Positions 55,491 to 64,000 of a stretch of 64,000 nucleotides of DNA are shown one piece after another (the stretch's first letter is position 1; the number at the start of each line of letters is the position of its first letter). Origin of the DNA: Yoonia sp. GTDB taxonomy: Bacteria; Pseudomonadota; Alphaproteobacteria; Rhodobacterales; Rhodobacteraceae. The DNA lies in contig NZ_JAFMHJ010000004.1 in the NCBI RefSeq assembly GCF_017854565.1, forward strand, positions 1 through 64,000, read 5' to 3'. Both the position numbers and the translations under genes were made by a program. Under the pieces are notes generated by a model. It was given only the letters and a program-made list of their open reading frames with translations. It searched no databases and had not been told where the DNA came from.

Positions 55491-56468
55491 ATGACACCGA
55501 TCCGATGGGGCATCCTGGGGGCCGCGCAGTTTGCACGCGACCATATGGCCCCGGCCATTCACGCGGCGCATGGCGCGGAGTTGACGGCGCTTGCGACATC
55601 TGACCCGGCAAAGGCTGCAGGGTTTCAGGCCTTTGCACCGGAGATGCGGGTGCATGATAGTTATGACGCATTGCTGGCCGACCCGGAAATTGATGCGGTT
55701 TATGTTCCGCTGCCGAATCATTTGCATGTGGCGTGGACGATCAAGGCGTTGGAGGCGGGAAAGCATGTTTTGTGCGAAAAGCCGATTGCGCTGCGGGCGG
55801 ATGCGTTTGATGCGTTGATTGCGGCCCGCGACAAGGCGGGCAGGCTGGCAGCCGAGGCGTTCATGATCGTGCATCATCCGCAATTCATCCGCGCGAAAGA
55901 GCTGGTGCAGGGCGGTGCGATTGGCACAGTGGCGCATGTGGATGCGACATTCACCTATGATAACGCGGGTGCCGTTGGGAATATTCGCAACCGGCCCGAA
56001 ACCGGCGGCGGCGGATTGCGCGATATCGGCGTCTATACGTTTGGGTCAGCCCGCTATGTGACGGGTCAGGATGCGGTGGCTGTGCCATATGCCAAGCTGC
56101 GCTATGAAAATGGGGTCGATGTTTTTGCGCAAGTCGGGGCGCAGTTTCCGGGGTTCAGCTATTCGGCGATTGTTTCAATGCGGATGTTCCCGCGCCAGCA
56201 GATTACGTTCCATGGTGACAAGGGCGTCCTGCGTCTGACCTGCCCCTATAACGCCAATCTGTTCGATGTGGCCCAGCTCACCTTGGAAACGGACGAGCGC
56301 ACGGTGGTGACAGAGCGGTGGCCGGCTGCCAATCATTATGTGCTGCAGGTCGAAAACTTTGGCAATGCGGTGCGCAATGGGACACCCTACGCGTGTCCGT
56401 TGGAGTTTTCGCGTGGTACGCAAGAGATGATGGATATGGTATTTGCCGCCGGTGGCCCGGCGGATTAG
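55491..56468 (+). CDS. Gfo/Idh/MocA-family oxidoreductase
   Basis: A 325-residue NAD(P)-dependent sugar oxidoreductase. ATG 55491 follows GAAGGAG. The Rossmann start is RWGILGAAQFARDHMAPAI, the family signature EKPIALRADAF with the catalytic Lys follows at ~93, and the C-terminal alpha/beta domain contains the GGGGLRDIGVYTF segment with the conserved Asp and a Tyr at the His position. Substrates differ widely across this family, so none is named. It is followed by the DUF4389 gene 9 bases on. Confidence 0.85.
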   Translation: MTPIRWGILGAAQFARDHMAPAIHAAHGAELTALATSDPAKAAGFQAFAPEMRVHDSYDALLADPEIDAVYVPLPNHLHVAWTIKALEAGKHVLCEKPIALRADAFDALIAARDKAGRLAAEAFMIVHHPQFIRAKELVQGGAIGTVAHVDATFTYDNAGAVGNIRNRPETGGGGLRDIGVYTFGSARYVTGQDAVAVPYAKLRYENGVDVFAQVGAQFPGFSYSAIVSMRMFPRQQITFHGDKGVLRLTCPYNANLFDVAQLTLETDERTVVTERWPAANHYVLQVENFGNAVRNGTPYACPLEFSRGTQEMMDMVFAAGGPAD

Positions 56469-56477
56469 GAGACGACG

Positions 56478-56768
56478 ATGGCACAAGATAACGAAACAAC
56501 GCCCAACGCGGATGCGCCGCCCGATTTCGAAAGCATGTGGCTGCGGCTGATCCATATGCTGATCATCGGGGTGTTGTTGAGCATGGCAAGCACGCTGCTG
56601 GGGATCATGACCGTTGCCCAGTTCCTGATTATGTTGCTGAACAAGCGCGAACCCAATGAAAGTCTGGCCGAGTTTGGCACGACCATGGGGGTCTGGATGG
56701 CCAAGGCAGCCCGCTATCAGACGGGTGCCAGCGAGGTGAAGCCGTGGCCGTGGACCGAGCTGGATTAG
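56478..56768 (+). CDS. DUF4389 membrane protein
   Basis: A 96-residue protein with a polar head and one to two membrane segments (LIHMLIIGVLLSMASTLLGIM, then AQFLIMLLN) ahead of a short soluble tail ending in WPWTELD. This is the layout of DUF4389 proteins. GGAG precedes the ATG. It overlaps the 3' end of the GNAT gene on the other strand by 4 bases. Function unknown. Confidence 0.8.
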   Translation: MAQDNETTPNADAPPDFESMWLRLIHMLIIGVLLSMASTLLGIMTVAQFLIMLLNKREPNESLAEFGTTMGVWMAKAARYQTGASEVKPWPWTELD

Positions 56769-57247
56769 ACGCCAAGATCTAGTTTCAGGATATGTTGCGG
56801 GCCTGCGGGGCCGTGCTGCCATTGCTGAGCGGTGTCATGAAACCCGCCATCAAGGTAGACCTTGCGCGCGACCGGGTTGCGCAGGTTGACGGTCAGGTAG
56901 ATCGCATTGGCGTCGCGGTAGTGATCGCGCAGATAGGCCTGCAGCAAACGCAGCGTTGCCGTGGCAATCCCGCGCCCCTGTAGCGTTTGATCGACCAGAA
57001 ATGTCCGCAGGCCAAAGGTGGCCGGATCTGCAAACGGGTAGTGGGTATGATAAGCGCGATCAATCCGGAACATGCCAGCGACCTGATCGCCATAGCGCAT
57101 CACATGTATGTCTATCGCGGGATCATTCAGATATATGAATGCTGCGGGCTGGCCCGAGAAAACCACCTGATCGGGGGCCACCGTCACCTGCCGCAGCGAA
57201 TGGGCCAAGGCAGGTGACAGGGGTGTCAGGCTGACCGGTATGGTCAA
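56765..57247 (-). CDS. GNAT-family acetyltransferase
   Basis: A 160-residue acyl-CoA N-acyltransferase. The acetyl-CoA pocket is LVDQTLQGRGIATATLRLL, containing the Q/R-x-x-G-x-G/A motif. YLTVNLRNPVARKVYLDGGF is the typical closing part. The start is TTG at 57247, overlapping the pepF stop as TTGA, so its synthesis depends on pepF translation. The substrate is not predictable. Confidence 0.85.
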   Translation of the reverse strand: MTIPVSLTPLSPALAHSLRQVTVAPDQVVFSGQPAAFIYLNDPAIDIHVMRYGDQVAGMFRIDRAYHTHYPFADPATFGLRTFLVDQTLQGRGIATATLRLLQAYLRDHYRDANAIYLTVNLRNPVARKVYLDGGFHDTAQQWQHGPAGPQHILKLDLGV

Positions 57248-59061
57248 TCCTCCATCGCTTCCAGTTCATCAATGAAGCCTTCGATCATCGACAGACCCTT
57301 GTCCCAGAATTTGGGGTCTGACGCGTCCAGACCAAAGGGGGCAAGAAGTTCTTTGTGGTGTTTGGACCCACCCGCGCGCAACATGTCAAAGTACTTTGCG
57401 CGGAAATCCGGATCGCCTTCTTCGTAGACGGCATAAAGCGCGTTCACCAGACCGTCGCCAAATGCATAGGCATAGACGTAGAACGGCGAGTGGACAAAGT
57501 GTGGAATATAGGCCCAGAAGGTTTCATATCCGTCTGCAAAATCAAACACATCGCCCAGCGATTCCGCCTGCACCGACATCCATAGTGCGTTGATGTCATC
57601 GGGCGTCAGCTCACCTTCGCCACGGGCGGCGTGGAGTTTACATTCAAAGTCGTAAAACGCGATTTGGCGCACGACCGTGTTGATCATGTCTTCGACTTTG
57701 CCGGCCAGCAGGACCTTGCGTTCTTGTTTGGTTTTGGCCCCTCCAAGCAGTTTGCGGAAGGTCAGCATTTCCCCAAAGACCGACGCCGTTTCGGCCAGTG
57801 TCAGCGGGGTCGAGCTGAGCAGTTCGCCCTGTTCAGCGGCAAGAACCTGATGCACGCCGTGGCCCAATTCATGCGCCAGCGTCATGACGTCACGCGGTTT
57901 GCCAAGGTAGTTCAGCATCACGTAGGGGTGCACGGGCGTGACGGTCGGGTGGGCAAAGGCACCGGGAGCCTTGCCGGGTTTCACGGCGGCGTCAATCCAG
58001 CCCTTGGTAAAGAACGGCTTGGCAATCGCGGCCATCTCGGGGTCGAAATCGGCATAGGCAGACAGGACGGTATCTGTCGCCTCTTCCCAACCGACGGTGC
58101 GGGTGATTTCCATTGGCAGTGGCGCGTTGCGGTCCCAGACCTGCATCCGGTCAAGGCCTAACCATTTGGCTTTCAGGGCATAATAACGGTGCGACAGGCG
58201 GGGGTAGGCGGCAACGACGGCGTTGCGCAATGCCTCGACCACCTCTGGCTCGACATGGTTTGCCAGATGTCGGCCGGTTTGCGGGGTCGGCATTTTGCGC
58301 CAGCGATCTTCGATCTCCTTTTCTTTGGCCAGCGTGTTATGGACGCGGGCAAAGAGCTTGATTTTGTTTTGAAAAACCTCAGCGAGCGCACGGGTCGCGG
58401 ACTCGCGCGTGGATCTGTCCTGTTCGGTCAGCAGGTTCAGCGTTGCTTCAAGGCCAAGTGTGTCGCCATCCACCTCGAATTCCAGACCCGCCATGGTTTC
58501 GTCAAACAGGCGGTTCCACGCGGCGGCACCCACTGTGGATTGGTCGTGTAGGAACTTTTCCAACTCGTCTGATAATTGGTGCGGCTTCATCGCGCGCATC
58601 CGGTCAAAGACCGGTTTATAGCGGGCAAGATCGGCATTGGCGGCCAGCAGACCGGCAAGGTGTGTATCGTCCAACCGGTTGAATTCCAGCCCATAAAACA
58701 CCAGCGGCGTGGTGAAGTCGGTGACTTCATCCTGACAGTCTGCCATGAATTTGGCGCGCTCGCTGTCGGTCGTCATCTGATAGTAGCGCAAGCCGGCATA
58801 GGACATGATGCGCCCGGCGATCACGTCGATTTGTTCATAGCGCAGCACAGCGCCCAAAAGACCTGCGGCATCCAATGTCGCAAGTTTGCCTTCATAGGTT
58901 TTGGCAAAGTCGACACATTCCGTTTCCAGCCACGTCAGATCGCGCGCCAGTTCCGCGCAGTCCGTGCTGGCGTAAAGGTCTGTCAGGTCCCATTCGGGCA
59001 GATTGCCAAGGCTTTTGCCGCCGCTTGTGGTGACGTCGAAAACGGGTTGGGGGAAGTGCAT
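57244..59061 (-). CDS. pepF: Oligoendopeptidase F (M3 family)
   Basis: A 605-residue zinc metallopeptidase that cuts short peptides in the cytoplasm. The zinc motif HELGH is at 397-401, followed by Glu of ETASVFGEML about 25 residues on, the third ligand. The helical N-terminal domain and the C-terminal PFYVYAYAFGDGLVNALY are family-typical. It starts at ATG after a weak ribosome site and is translationally coupled to the GNAT gene. Confidence 0.93.
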   Translation of the reverse strand: MHFPQPVFDVTTSGGKSLGNLPEWDLTDLYASTDCAELARDLTWLETECVDFAKTYEGKLATLDAAGLLGAVLRYEQIDVIAGRIMSYAGLRYYQMTTDSERAKFMADCQDEVTDFTTPLVFYGLEFNRLDDTHLAGLLAANADLARYKPVFDRMRAMKPHQLSDELEKFLHDQSTVGAAAWNRLFDETMAGLEFEVDGDTLGLEATLNLLTEQDRSTRESATRALAEVFQNKIKLFARVHNTLAKEKEIEDRWRKMPTPQTGRHLANHVEPEVVEALRNAVVAAYPRLSHRYYALKAKWLGLDRMQVWDRNAPLPMEITRTVGWEEATDTVLSAYADFDPEMAAIAKPFFTKGWIDAAVKPGKAPGAFAHPTVTPVHPYVMLNYLGKPRDVMTLAHELGHGVHQVLAAEQGELLSSTPLTLAETASVFGEMLTFRKLLGGAKTKQERKVLLAGKVEDMINTVVRQIAFYDFECKLHAARGEGELTPDDINALWMSVQAESLGDVFDFADGYETFWAYIPHFVHSPFYVYAYAFGDGLVNALYAVYEEGDPDFRAKYFDMLRAGGSKHHKELLAPFGLDASDPKFWDKGLSMIEGFIDELEAMED

Positions 59062-59133
59062 TTGTTACCTCTAATCATCTGTTTCACATAGCATAGGTAT
59101 TGGAATGGCAGGTTGAAAGGCTTGACCCGTGCG

Positions 59134-60723
59134 TCAGCCGAATGTGGCCAGCATTTCTTGCAGATCGGCCAAGGTATTCGCTTCGTGCACGGGTTTGTCG
59201 CGGCGCCAGCGCAACATACGCGGGAAACGCAGGGCAACGCCGGATTTATGCCGCGGACTTGGCTGGAGCCCCTCGAACGCGATTTCAAAGACATGCACGG
59301 GCGGGACCTGCCGGACGGGGCCGAATCGCTGCAATGTGTTCTTGCGGACCCAGGCGGTGATTTCGCGAAACTCTGCATCGGTCAGTCCGGAATAAGCCTT
59401 TGTAAATGGGACAAAGTTTTCACCGTCACGCACGGCGAACGTGTAGTCGGTGAACAGATTGGCCCGTCTGCCGTGACCGGCCTGGGCATAGATCAGCACG
59501 GCGTCGATGGTCAGCGGGTCGATCTTCCATTTCCACCAATCGCCCCGTTTGCGGCCCGCAAGATATGGGCTTTTCCGGCGCTTCAACATCAGGCCTTCGG
59601 CGCCGACCGCGCGCGACTGGGCGCGGGCATTGCGCAGGTCGTCCCAATTGGCAAAGGCGAGCGACGCCGACAGGCGAAGGGGCGCACCTTCGGGCGATTG
59701 ATCCGTCAGCGTTTTCAAGAGCTTGCGCCGGTCAGTGAAGGGTAGCGCGCGGATGTCCTGACCATCGTGTTCCAGAATATCATAGGCCATCAGGATTGCG
59801 GGCGCATCGACCAGCAGCTTTCCGGGCACTGTCTTGCGCCCGATCCGTTTTTGCAGGGCATTGAAAGACAGTGGTTTTTCGTCCTTGTAGGCAAGGATTT
59901 CACCGTCGATCACGGTCCCGTCGGGCAGGTCATCCCGGAGCCGCGCGAGTTCGGGAAAACGGTCTGTCATCAGGTCTTCGCCACGGGACCACAGGTGCTG
60001 TTCGCCCCCCCGGATGATCAGCTGGCCCCGGATACCATCCCATTTCCGTTCGGCATTCCAGTCATCCGGCTGGCCCAGGTCATCAAGGCTATCCAGTTGA
60101 TATGCCAAATAAAAAGGGTAGGGGCGCGACAGGTCTGCGGTGGGATCATCGGCCACGATCAGGCTGTCCCAGGTGGCCGTGTCGGGGGTCCAGTTGCCCA
60201 TCAATTTATGGGCCAATCGCGGCTCGGGCTGGCCGGTGGATTGGGCAAGGGCACGGGTGATCAGCTTGGCGCTGACGCCGATGCGGAAACCGCCGGTCAG
60301 CAGCTTGGTGAACAAGAAACGCTGGGTCGTGGGCAGGCTGTCCCATGCTTGCAGAATACCGGTTTTTCGCGCCGCATCGTCCAGTGTTGAAAGATATTTT
60401 ATGTAATTAATCCAATGGGAAAGCGGGATTTCTGTGGTTTGGGTCGGGGGCGGCAGGACCAGCGCGATCGTCTCAGCCAAGTCACCGACGATGCTGTAGC
60501 TTTCCGCGAACAGCCAATCGGGCAGGTTTGCCACCTCGGCGGCCCATTCGCGCAGGCGTGTGGCGGTGATGGTTCGCTTGGGGCGGCGGCCCGTAAAAAG
60601 CGCGATCGTCCAGAGCCGGTCATCAAGCGGCGCAGTGCCGAAATAGTCAGCGAGGGCGGCAATCTTGACGGTCGTTTTCGTGCTTTCGTCGATGTGGGCA
60701 AAGAGGGCGGCGAAGTCTTTCAT
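59134..60723 (-). CDS. ATP-dependent DNA ligase
   Basis: A 529-residue DNA ligase. Residues 1-200 form a helical DNA-binding domain. The nucleotidyl Lys227 lies in ERKWDGIRGQ (motif I), with VIDGEILAY (motif III), EGLMLKRRKSPY (motif IV) and WWKWKID (motif V), followed by an OB-fold to the end. This is the type paired with a metallo-beta-lactamase exonuclease; related ligases are linked to cisplatin damage. The start overlaps the exonuclease stop (ATGA). Confidence 0.92.
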   Translation of the reverse strand: MKDFAALFAHIDESTKTTVKIAALADYFGTAPLDDRLWTIALFTGRRPKRTITATRLREWAAEVANLPDWLFAESYSIVGDLAETIALVLPPPTQTTEIPLSHWINYIKYLSTLDDAARKTGILQAWDSLPTTQRFLFTKLLTGGFRIGVSAKLITRALAQSTGQPEPRLAHKLMGNWTPDTATWDSLIVADDPTADLSRPYPFYLAYQLDSLDDLGQPDDWNAERKWDGIRGQLIIRGGEQHLWSRGEDLMTDRFPELARLRDDLPDGTVIDGEILAYKDEKPLSFNALQKRIGRKTVPGKLLVDAPAILMAYDILEHDGQDIRALPFTDRRKLLKTLTDQSPEGAPLRLSASLAFANWDDLRNARAQSRAVGAEGLMLKRRKSPYLAGRKRGDWWKWKIDPLTIDAVLIYAQAGHGRRANLFTDYTFAVRDGENFVPFTKAYSGLTDAEFREITAWVRKNTLQRFGPVRQVPPVHVFEIAFEGLQPSPRHKSGVALRFPRMLRWRRDKPVHEANTLADLQEMLATFG

Positions 60724-61733
60724 TCTTCGATTTCCTTTGGGTTATCAAAGCCTTCACCCTGATAGTCGGTGCTGCCGACATGGGCGTCATAACCCTGTTC
60801 GCACAGCCAGCGCCGGAAGGTTGCGGTGTAGCCGTGTGTGGCAAATATTTTGGTCGCGCCGGTGGCTTTTATGGCCATGTTCAGGCCGTCCCAGTCGGCG
60901 TGATCCGAGACGATGAAACCCCGGTCGGCAGCACGTCTGCGCCGCACGCCGCGCAGAGCCATCCAGCCGCTGGCGAACGCAGTGGAGGCGGGGCCAAAGC
61001 GGCGCGCCCATGTGCTGTCGACGGCGCTTGGGGTTGCTAAAACCAAGGCGCCGGGGTGATTTTTGGCGTTTGTCTCCGCAGTGACACGAATTGTTTGAGG
61101 CAGAGTAACACCTTGATTTCGAATAACTTCGTTGGTGTTTTCAATGGCGGCGTGGGTCAGGATCGGGCCGATGTCGGGGTTCAGAAGGCGCAGCAGGCGT
61201 TGCGCCTTGCCCAAGGCGTAGGTACCAAGGATCGACGTGCGCCCGGCGGCGGCATTGGCCGCCCACCAATCATTGATCTGACCTGTCAGAATCGCTTGGG
61301 GGGTCCATGAAAAGACCGGCAGGCCAAAGGTGCATTCGGTAATAAAGGCATGACATTTAACGGGTGCGAACGGCGTGGAAAGACCATCGGCGACCGTCTT
61401 GTAATCGCCCGACACGACCCAGACCTGACCTTTGACTTCGACCCGGATCTGCGCCGAACCGGGGACGTGGCCGGCGGGATGGAACGACACACGCGCGTCG
61501 CCAATTTGCGTTTCACTTCCGTATGTTACGGTATCTACGCGGATATTGCCAAGTCGGTGTTTCATCACCGGAGCGGTGCCATCGGTGGCCAAATACGACC
61601 CCATGCCGGGGCGGGCGTGGTCGCTGTGGGCATGGGTGATCAATGCGCGGTCAACCGGGCGCCATGGGTCGATGTAGAAATCGCCTGCGGGGCAGTAGAT
61701 GCCGCGATCTGTGAAGGTCAGAATATCGGTCAT
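60720..61733 (-). CDS. Ligase-associated DNA exonuclease (MBL fold)
   Basis: A 337-residue metallo-beta-lactamase-fold nuclease of the ligase-associated group. The metal motif HAHSDHAR is near 42-49, with a second site GHVPGSAQ and the Asp of SGDYK. The beta-CASP part ends with SDHADWDGL and ATHGYTATF. ATG 61733 (MTDILTFTDRGIY) is chosen over 61820. It precedes the ligase, and the two overlap by 4 bases. The helicase and phosphoesterase often seen with this pair are not in view. Confidence 0.9.
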   Translation of the reverse strand: MTDILTFTDRGIYCPAGDFYIDPWRPVDRALITHAHSDHARPGMGSYLATDGTAPVMKHRLGNIRVDTVTYGSETQIGDARVSFHPAGHVPGSAQIRVEVKGQVWVVSGDYKTVADGLSTPFAPVKCHAFITECTFGLPVFSWTPQAILTGQINDWWAANAAAGRTSILGTYALGKAQRLLRLLNPDIGPILTHAAIENTNEVIRNQGVTLPQTIRVTAETNAKNHPGALVLATPSAVDSTWARRFGPASTAFASGWMALRGVRRRRAADRGFIVSDHADWDGLNMAIKATGATKIFATHGYTATFRRWLCEQGYDAHVGSTDYQGEGFDNPKEIEE

Positions 61734-61873
61734 GGCGGTAATGATAGCGTGGTCTGCGGCGGGGTCACGCAACGCGCGGTGGGTCCGCCCTGGACTGCCG
61801 CGCCGCAGGGCGGAAATCATCTGTTAATGCGGGGGCTTTCGCGGCAAATGGCGATAAGGAACCCGTGTGAAAG

Positions 61874-61895
61874 CCGTACAGACCCTGTACGTACG
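61874..61895. repeat. GTAC-rich dyad, copy 2
   Basis: CCGTACAGACCCTGTACGTACG contains the perfect dyad GTACAG ACC CTGTAC and repeats the core seen at 8650. It lies upstream of the exonuclease-ligase unit and downstream of the hydrolase gene, 140 bases before the exonuclease start. Confidence 0.45.
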
Positions 61896-61964
61896 TTTCG
61901 CCGTCATATGGCCCGTGAACGCGGCGTGCGGTGGATATGTGAACCGGTCGTTAAGGTTTGTGCG

Positions 61965-62900
61965 CTACCGATGGGCGTCAAAATAGGCGACCGTTTCATC
62001 GAGCAGCAAGGTGCGGACGGCAGGCGTATCCATCAGCATCTCGTGCAGGCCGCTGTCGATCACGCGCAGCGTGCCGGCGGGCCAGTTGGCCATGCGGTTG
62101 CGGATGCGCCGGGGATCGACAATCGCCTCTTGGCCACCCAGAAAGGTCAGGCAGGGGACGTGCGGCGTGGGCCGCAGGCTCAGCCGCTGCATTTCACGCA
62201 AGGATGTGTTCAGCCAGCGCAGCGAAGGGCCGCCAAGACCCAAATCAGGATGCGCATTCAATTGGGCGCGCATAACGTCGAACATCGGTTGATCCGTGGT
62301 CAGCATATTGGCGGCAAAATCAGTGCGCAGCACATAGGATTGTTCCGATTGCCCCGGCGCAAGCGCCTGATCAAAGCCCAGGGTTCGGCTGAGCGACGAC
62401 AGGCCCCATGCGAATGGACGCAGGTGGGCGGACATCAAGATACCCCACATCGGCGCCGAAAACATGGCCGCCTGAATGTCGATCCCGTGCATCAGTGATC
62501 GCAGGCCGATGCAGCCGCCCATCGAATGGCCGATCATGAAATACGGTTTGGGCAGACCAAGTGCGGCAAGGTGGGTCATGACGACGGACACGTCATTTTG
62601 ATAATCGGCGAAACGGCTGACATGGCCGATGGCGCGGTTCGGCGTCAAGCGATCCGCGATCCCTTGCCCGCGCCAGTCGATGGCGAGGGTGGCATAGCCG
62701 CGATCATGCAGCCCCTGCGCGGTCGGGCCATATTTTTCGACATATTCGGTGCGACCGGGAAAGATGACCACCGTGCCTTTGGCATCGGCCCGGTTCCAGT
62801 GACCCACGCGGATGCGCACTCCATCGGCGGTTTTCAGCCAATGGGCGGCGCCACCAACCGGCCCCTGCACGATATCGTCAAAAAATGGTGCGGTTTCCAT
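61965..62900 (-). CDS. Alpha/beta hydrolase, lysophospholipase-like
   Basis: A 311-residue serine hydrolase. The nucleophile Ser126 lies in GHSMGG, the oxyanion region is VVIFPGRTEYVEKYG, DWRGQG is the conserved strand turn, and the catalytic Asp and His are probably in QEAIVDPRR and DSGLHEML. This matches the PldB-like/monoglyceride lipase group. No signal peptide is present. The SCP2 gene lies 3 bases upstream in the same direction. Confidence 0.87.
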   Translation of the reverse strand: METAPFFDDIVQGPVGGAAHWLKTADGVRIRVGHWNRADAKGTVVIFPGRTEYVEKYGPTAQGLHDRGYATLAIDWRGQGIADRLTPNRAIGHVSRFADYQNDVSVVMTHLAALGLPKPYFMIGHSMGGCIGLRSLMHGIDIQAAMFSAPMWGILMSAHLRPFAWGLSSLSRTLGFDQALAPGQSEQSYVLRTDFAANMLTTDQPMFDVMRAQLNAHPDLGLGGPSLRWLNTSLREMQRLSLRPTPHVPCLTFLGGQEAIVDPRRIRNRMANWPAGTLRVIDSGLHEMLMDTPAVRTLLLDETVAYFDAHR

Positions 62901-62903
62901 GTC

Positions 62904-63194
62904 TTAGGATAGGACGCCGGCCAGCTTCATGGCTTGGCCCATGTCACCTTCGACGGAAAGCTTGCCAGTCATGAACGCGGTGGTCGGGTTCATCTCTCCG
63001 TCCAGGATCGCCTTGAAGGTTTCGGTGCTGGCGGTCAGGGACACGTCTGCGTCTTCGTCGCCGGCGTGGGCGCCATTTGCATCAATGATGATCGCGCCTT
63101 CGTCTTCGATTATAAACTTTGCGCTTCCGTCAAACCCGACGCCGTTCATTTTGGCATTCAGGGCGGCGACGGCTTCGTTTACGACTTCGCTCAT
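62904..63194 (-). CDS. SCP2 sterol-binding domain protein
   Basis: A 96-residue protein made up of one SCP2 lipid-binding domain. GSAKFIIEDEGAIIIDANG is the strand core and AFMTGKLSVEGDMGQAMKL is the family's closing helix. AAGGAC precedes the ATG. The cotranscribed hydrolase suggests lipid or acyl-chain handling, but the ligand is not known. Confidence 0.9.
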   Translation of the reverse strand: MSEVVNEAVAALNAKMNGVGFDGSAKFIIEDEGAIIIDANGAHAGDEDADVSLTASTETFKAILDGEMNPTTAFMTGKLSVEGDMGQAMKLAGVLS

Positions 63195-63267
63195 GTATTT
63201 TGTCCTTCTTTATTAAAGTGGCGGCAAGGCCACTGGTGCTGGCCGCGCAGTGCGCTACATTAGGGTT

Positions 63268-63828
63268 ATGAGCAAGCAGACACATCGCTTCAAATGTATC
63301 GTTACGGCACTTGTGCTGGTAGTAGGGGTTTCCTTACCTGCTTTTGCGCAACAAGCCACGCTGGACACGCTTTATCAAGAGCTGCTTGAGGCGGATGAGG
63401 CGAGTTATCCGCGCATCGAAAGCCGTATCGTCGCCCAGTGGGAAAAGAGCGGGTCGCCCGCGATGGATTTGTTGTTGCGCCGGGGCCAGGATGCCCTGGA
63501 TGAGGGCGCGGCAGATATCGCGGTTGAACATTTCTCGGCGCTGGTAGATCACGCGCCGGAGTTCACCCAAGCCTATTACGGACGCGCGACGGCCTATTAT
63601 GCGTTGGGGCTTGTTGGCCCCGCTTTGGATGATATCAGCACGGCGTTGCGTCAAAACCCGCGGCATTTCGAGGCGATCCGCGCCTTGGCTTTGCTGATGG
63701 AAGAGTTGCAGCGCCCCGATGATGCGCTGTCGCTTTATCGGATGATCCTCGCGATCAACCCGCAGTCGGCGGAAACGCAAGATGCGGTGAATAATCTGCT
63801 GTCACAGCGCGCGGGTCAGGCGCTTTAG
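63268..63828 (+). CDS. Exported tetratricopeptide repeat protein
   Basis: A 186-residue protein with a signal peptide (TALVLVVGVSLPAFAQQ, cleavage near AFA). TPR-like helices follow (MDLLLRRGQDALDEG, AYYGRATAYYALGLVGPALDD, HFEAIRALALLMEEL, ALSLYRMILAINPQ), three or four repeats. ATG 63268 is preferred to 63250 because the signal fits better. It likely acts as a periplasmic scaffold. No partner is evident. The helicase gene follows 26 bases later. Confidence 0.85.
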   Translation: MSKQTHRFKCIVTALVLVVGVSLPAFAQQATLDTLYQELLEADEASYPRIESRIVAQWEKSGSPAMDLLLRRGQDALDEGAADIAVEHFSALVDHAPEFTQAYYGRATAYYALGLVGPALDDISTALRQNPRHFEAIRALALLMEELQRPDDALSLYRMILAINPQSAETQDAVNNLLSQRAGQAL

Positions 63829-63854
63829 CGTCTTGGCCCCAATCGGGGAATGAT

Positions 63855-64000
63855 ATGAAGCCTTCCCGGATTACGGCCGTTCTTGGCCCGACGAACACCG
63901 GCAAAACGCATTACGCGATCACGCGGATGCTGTCGTACCGCACGGGCGTGATCGGCCTGCCGCTGCGCCTGTTGGCGCGCGAGGTATATGACCGGATTGT
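63855..64000 (+). CDS. SUV3-like ATP-dependent RNA helicase, 3' partial
   Basis: Only the first 48 codons are in the window. The start MKPSRITAVLGPTNTGKTHY contains the Walker A motif GPTNTGKT, and VIGLPLRLLAREVYDRIV follows, a segment typical for SUV3-type helicases common in alphaproteobacteria. GGGGAA lies upstream of the ATG. The rest of the gene is beyond the right edge. Confidence 0.8.
   Translation, partial: MKPSRITAVLGPTNTGKTHYAITRMLSYRTGVIGLPLRLLAREVYDRI

Overview
The window reads as chromosomal DNA of a marine alphaproteobacterium of the Rhodobacterales (Roseobacter group). Supporting signs are the gene blocks hom-glpX-recJ, nrdR-ribD ... ribE-ribBA-ribH-nusB and soxBDAG-dnaG-rpoD, a small SdhE, an RpoH-type sigma factor started by GTG, a tRNA-His with no base -1 G and A73, and the short G+C-rich intergenic hairpins typical of this order. 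The species cannot be named from sequence alone. Coding is dense, starts are often GTG or TTG, and many genes overlap by 4 bases.

Layout. 1-5.7 kb: the end of a phage or prophage tail module (tail-tip protein, a long fibre, a small protein, and a fibre with collagen-like Gly-X-Y repeats), with no integrase or lysis gene in view. 5.9-13.8 kb: housekeeping genes (YbjN-like protein, proC, csaA-like, a D-2-hydroxyacid dehydrogenase, an aspC-type aminotransferase, an XRE regulator, sdhE, a MarR regulator, and a VOC protein with two tandem DUF1194 proteins). 14.2-22.3 kb: an exopolysaccharide locus. It holds a three-part GH18-like/NodB-like/GT2 synthase whose frame is broken by one TAA codon, a Tat-exported DUF3131 protein, a lysozyme-fold protein and an intact NodB deacetylase, and it ends beside a tRNA-Glu. 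22.6-26.8 kb: recJ, glpX, hom. 26.9-31.1 kb: a small lipoprotein-like gene, a TetR regulator with a perfect operator, a membrane protein, and three Tad-type pseudopilin-like genes. 31.4-43.1 kb: glutamate dehydrogenase, sarcosine oxidase soxBDAG, dnaG, rpoD and two small exported proteins.

43.2-51.7 kb: nrdR and the riboflavin genes ribD, ribE, ribBA and ribH, then nusB and an HdeD-like protein. A capsule Kdo-transferase pair (kpsS-kpsC) sits in reverse orientation between ribD and ribE. 52-64 kb: mmcB with a LexA-box-like site, a DUF6324-like protein, tRNA-His, rluD, rpoH with a strong terminator, a Gfo/Idh/MocA oxidoreductase, a DUF4389 protein, a GNAT-pepF pair, a two-gene DNA-repair unit (MBL exonuclease and ATP-dependent DNA ligase), a lysophospholipase-like hydrolase, an SCP2 protein, a TPR protein and the start of a SUV3-like helicase.

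Most of the window is ordinary core genome. The parts most worth a second look are the exopolysaccharide locus with its in-frame stop, the kps insertion in the riboflavin block, the RibBA protein whose second domain lacks the zinc cysteines, the minimal ligase/exonuclease pair, and several dispersed intergenic hairpins.
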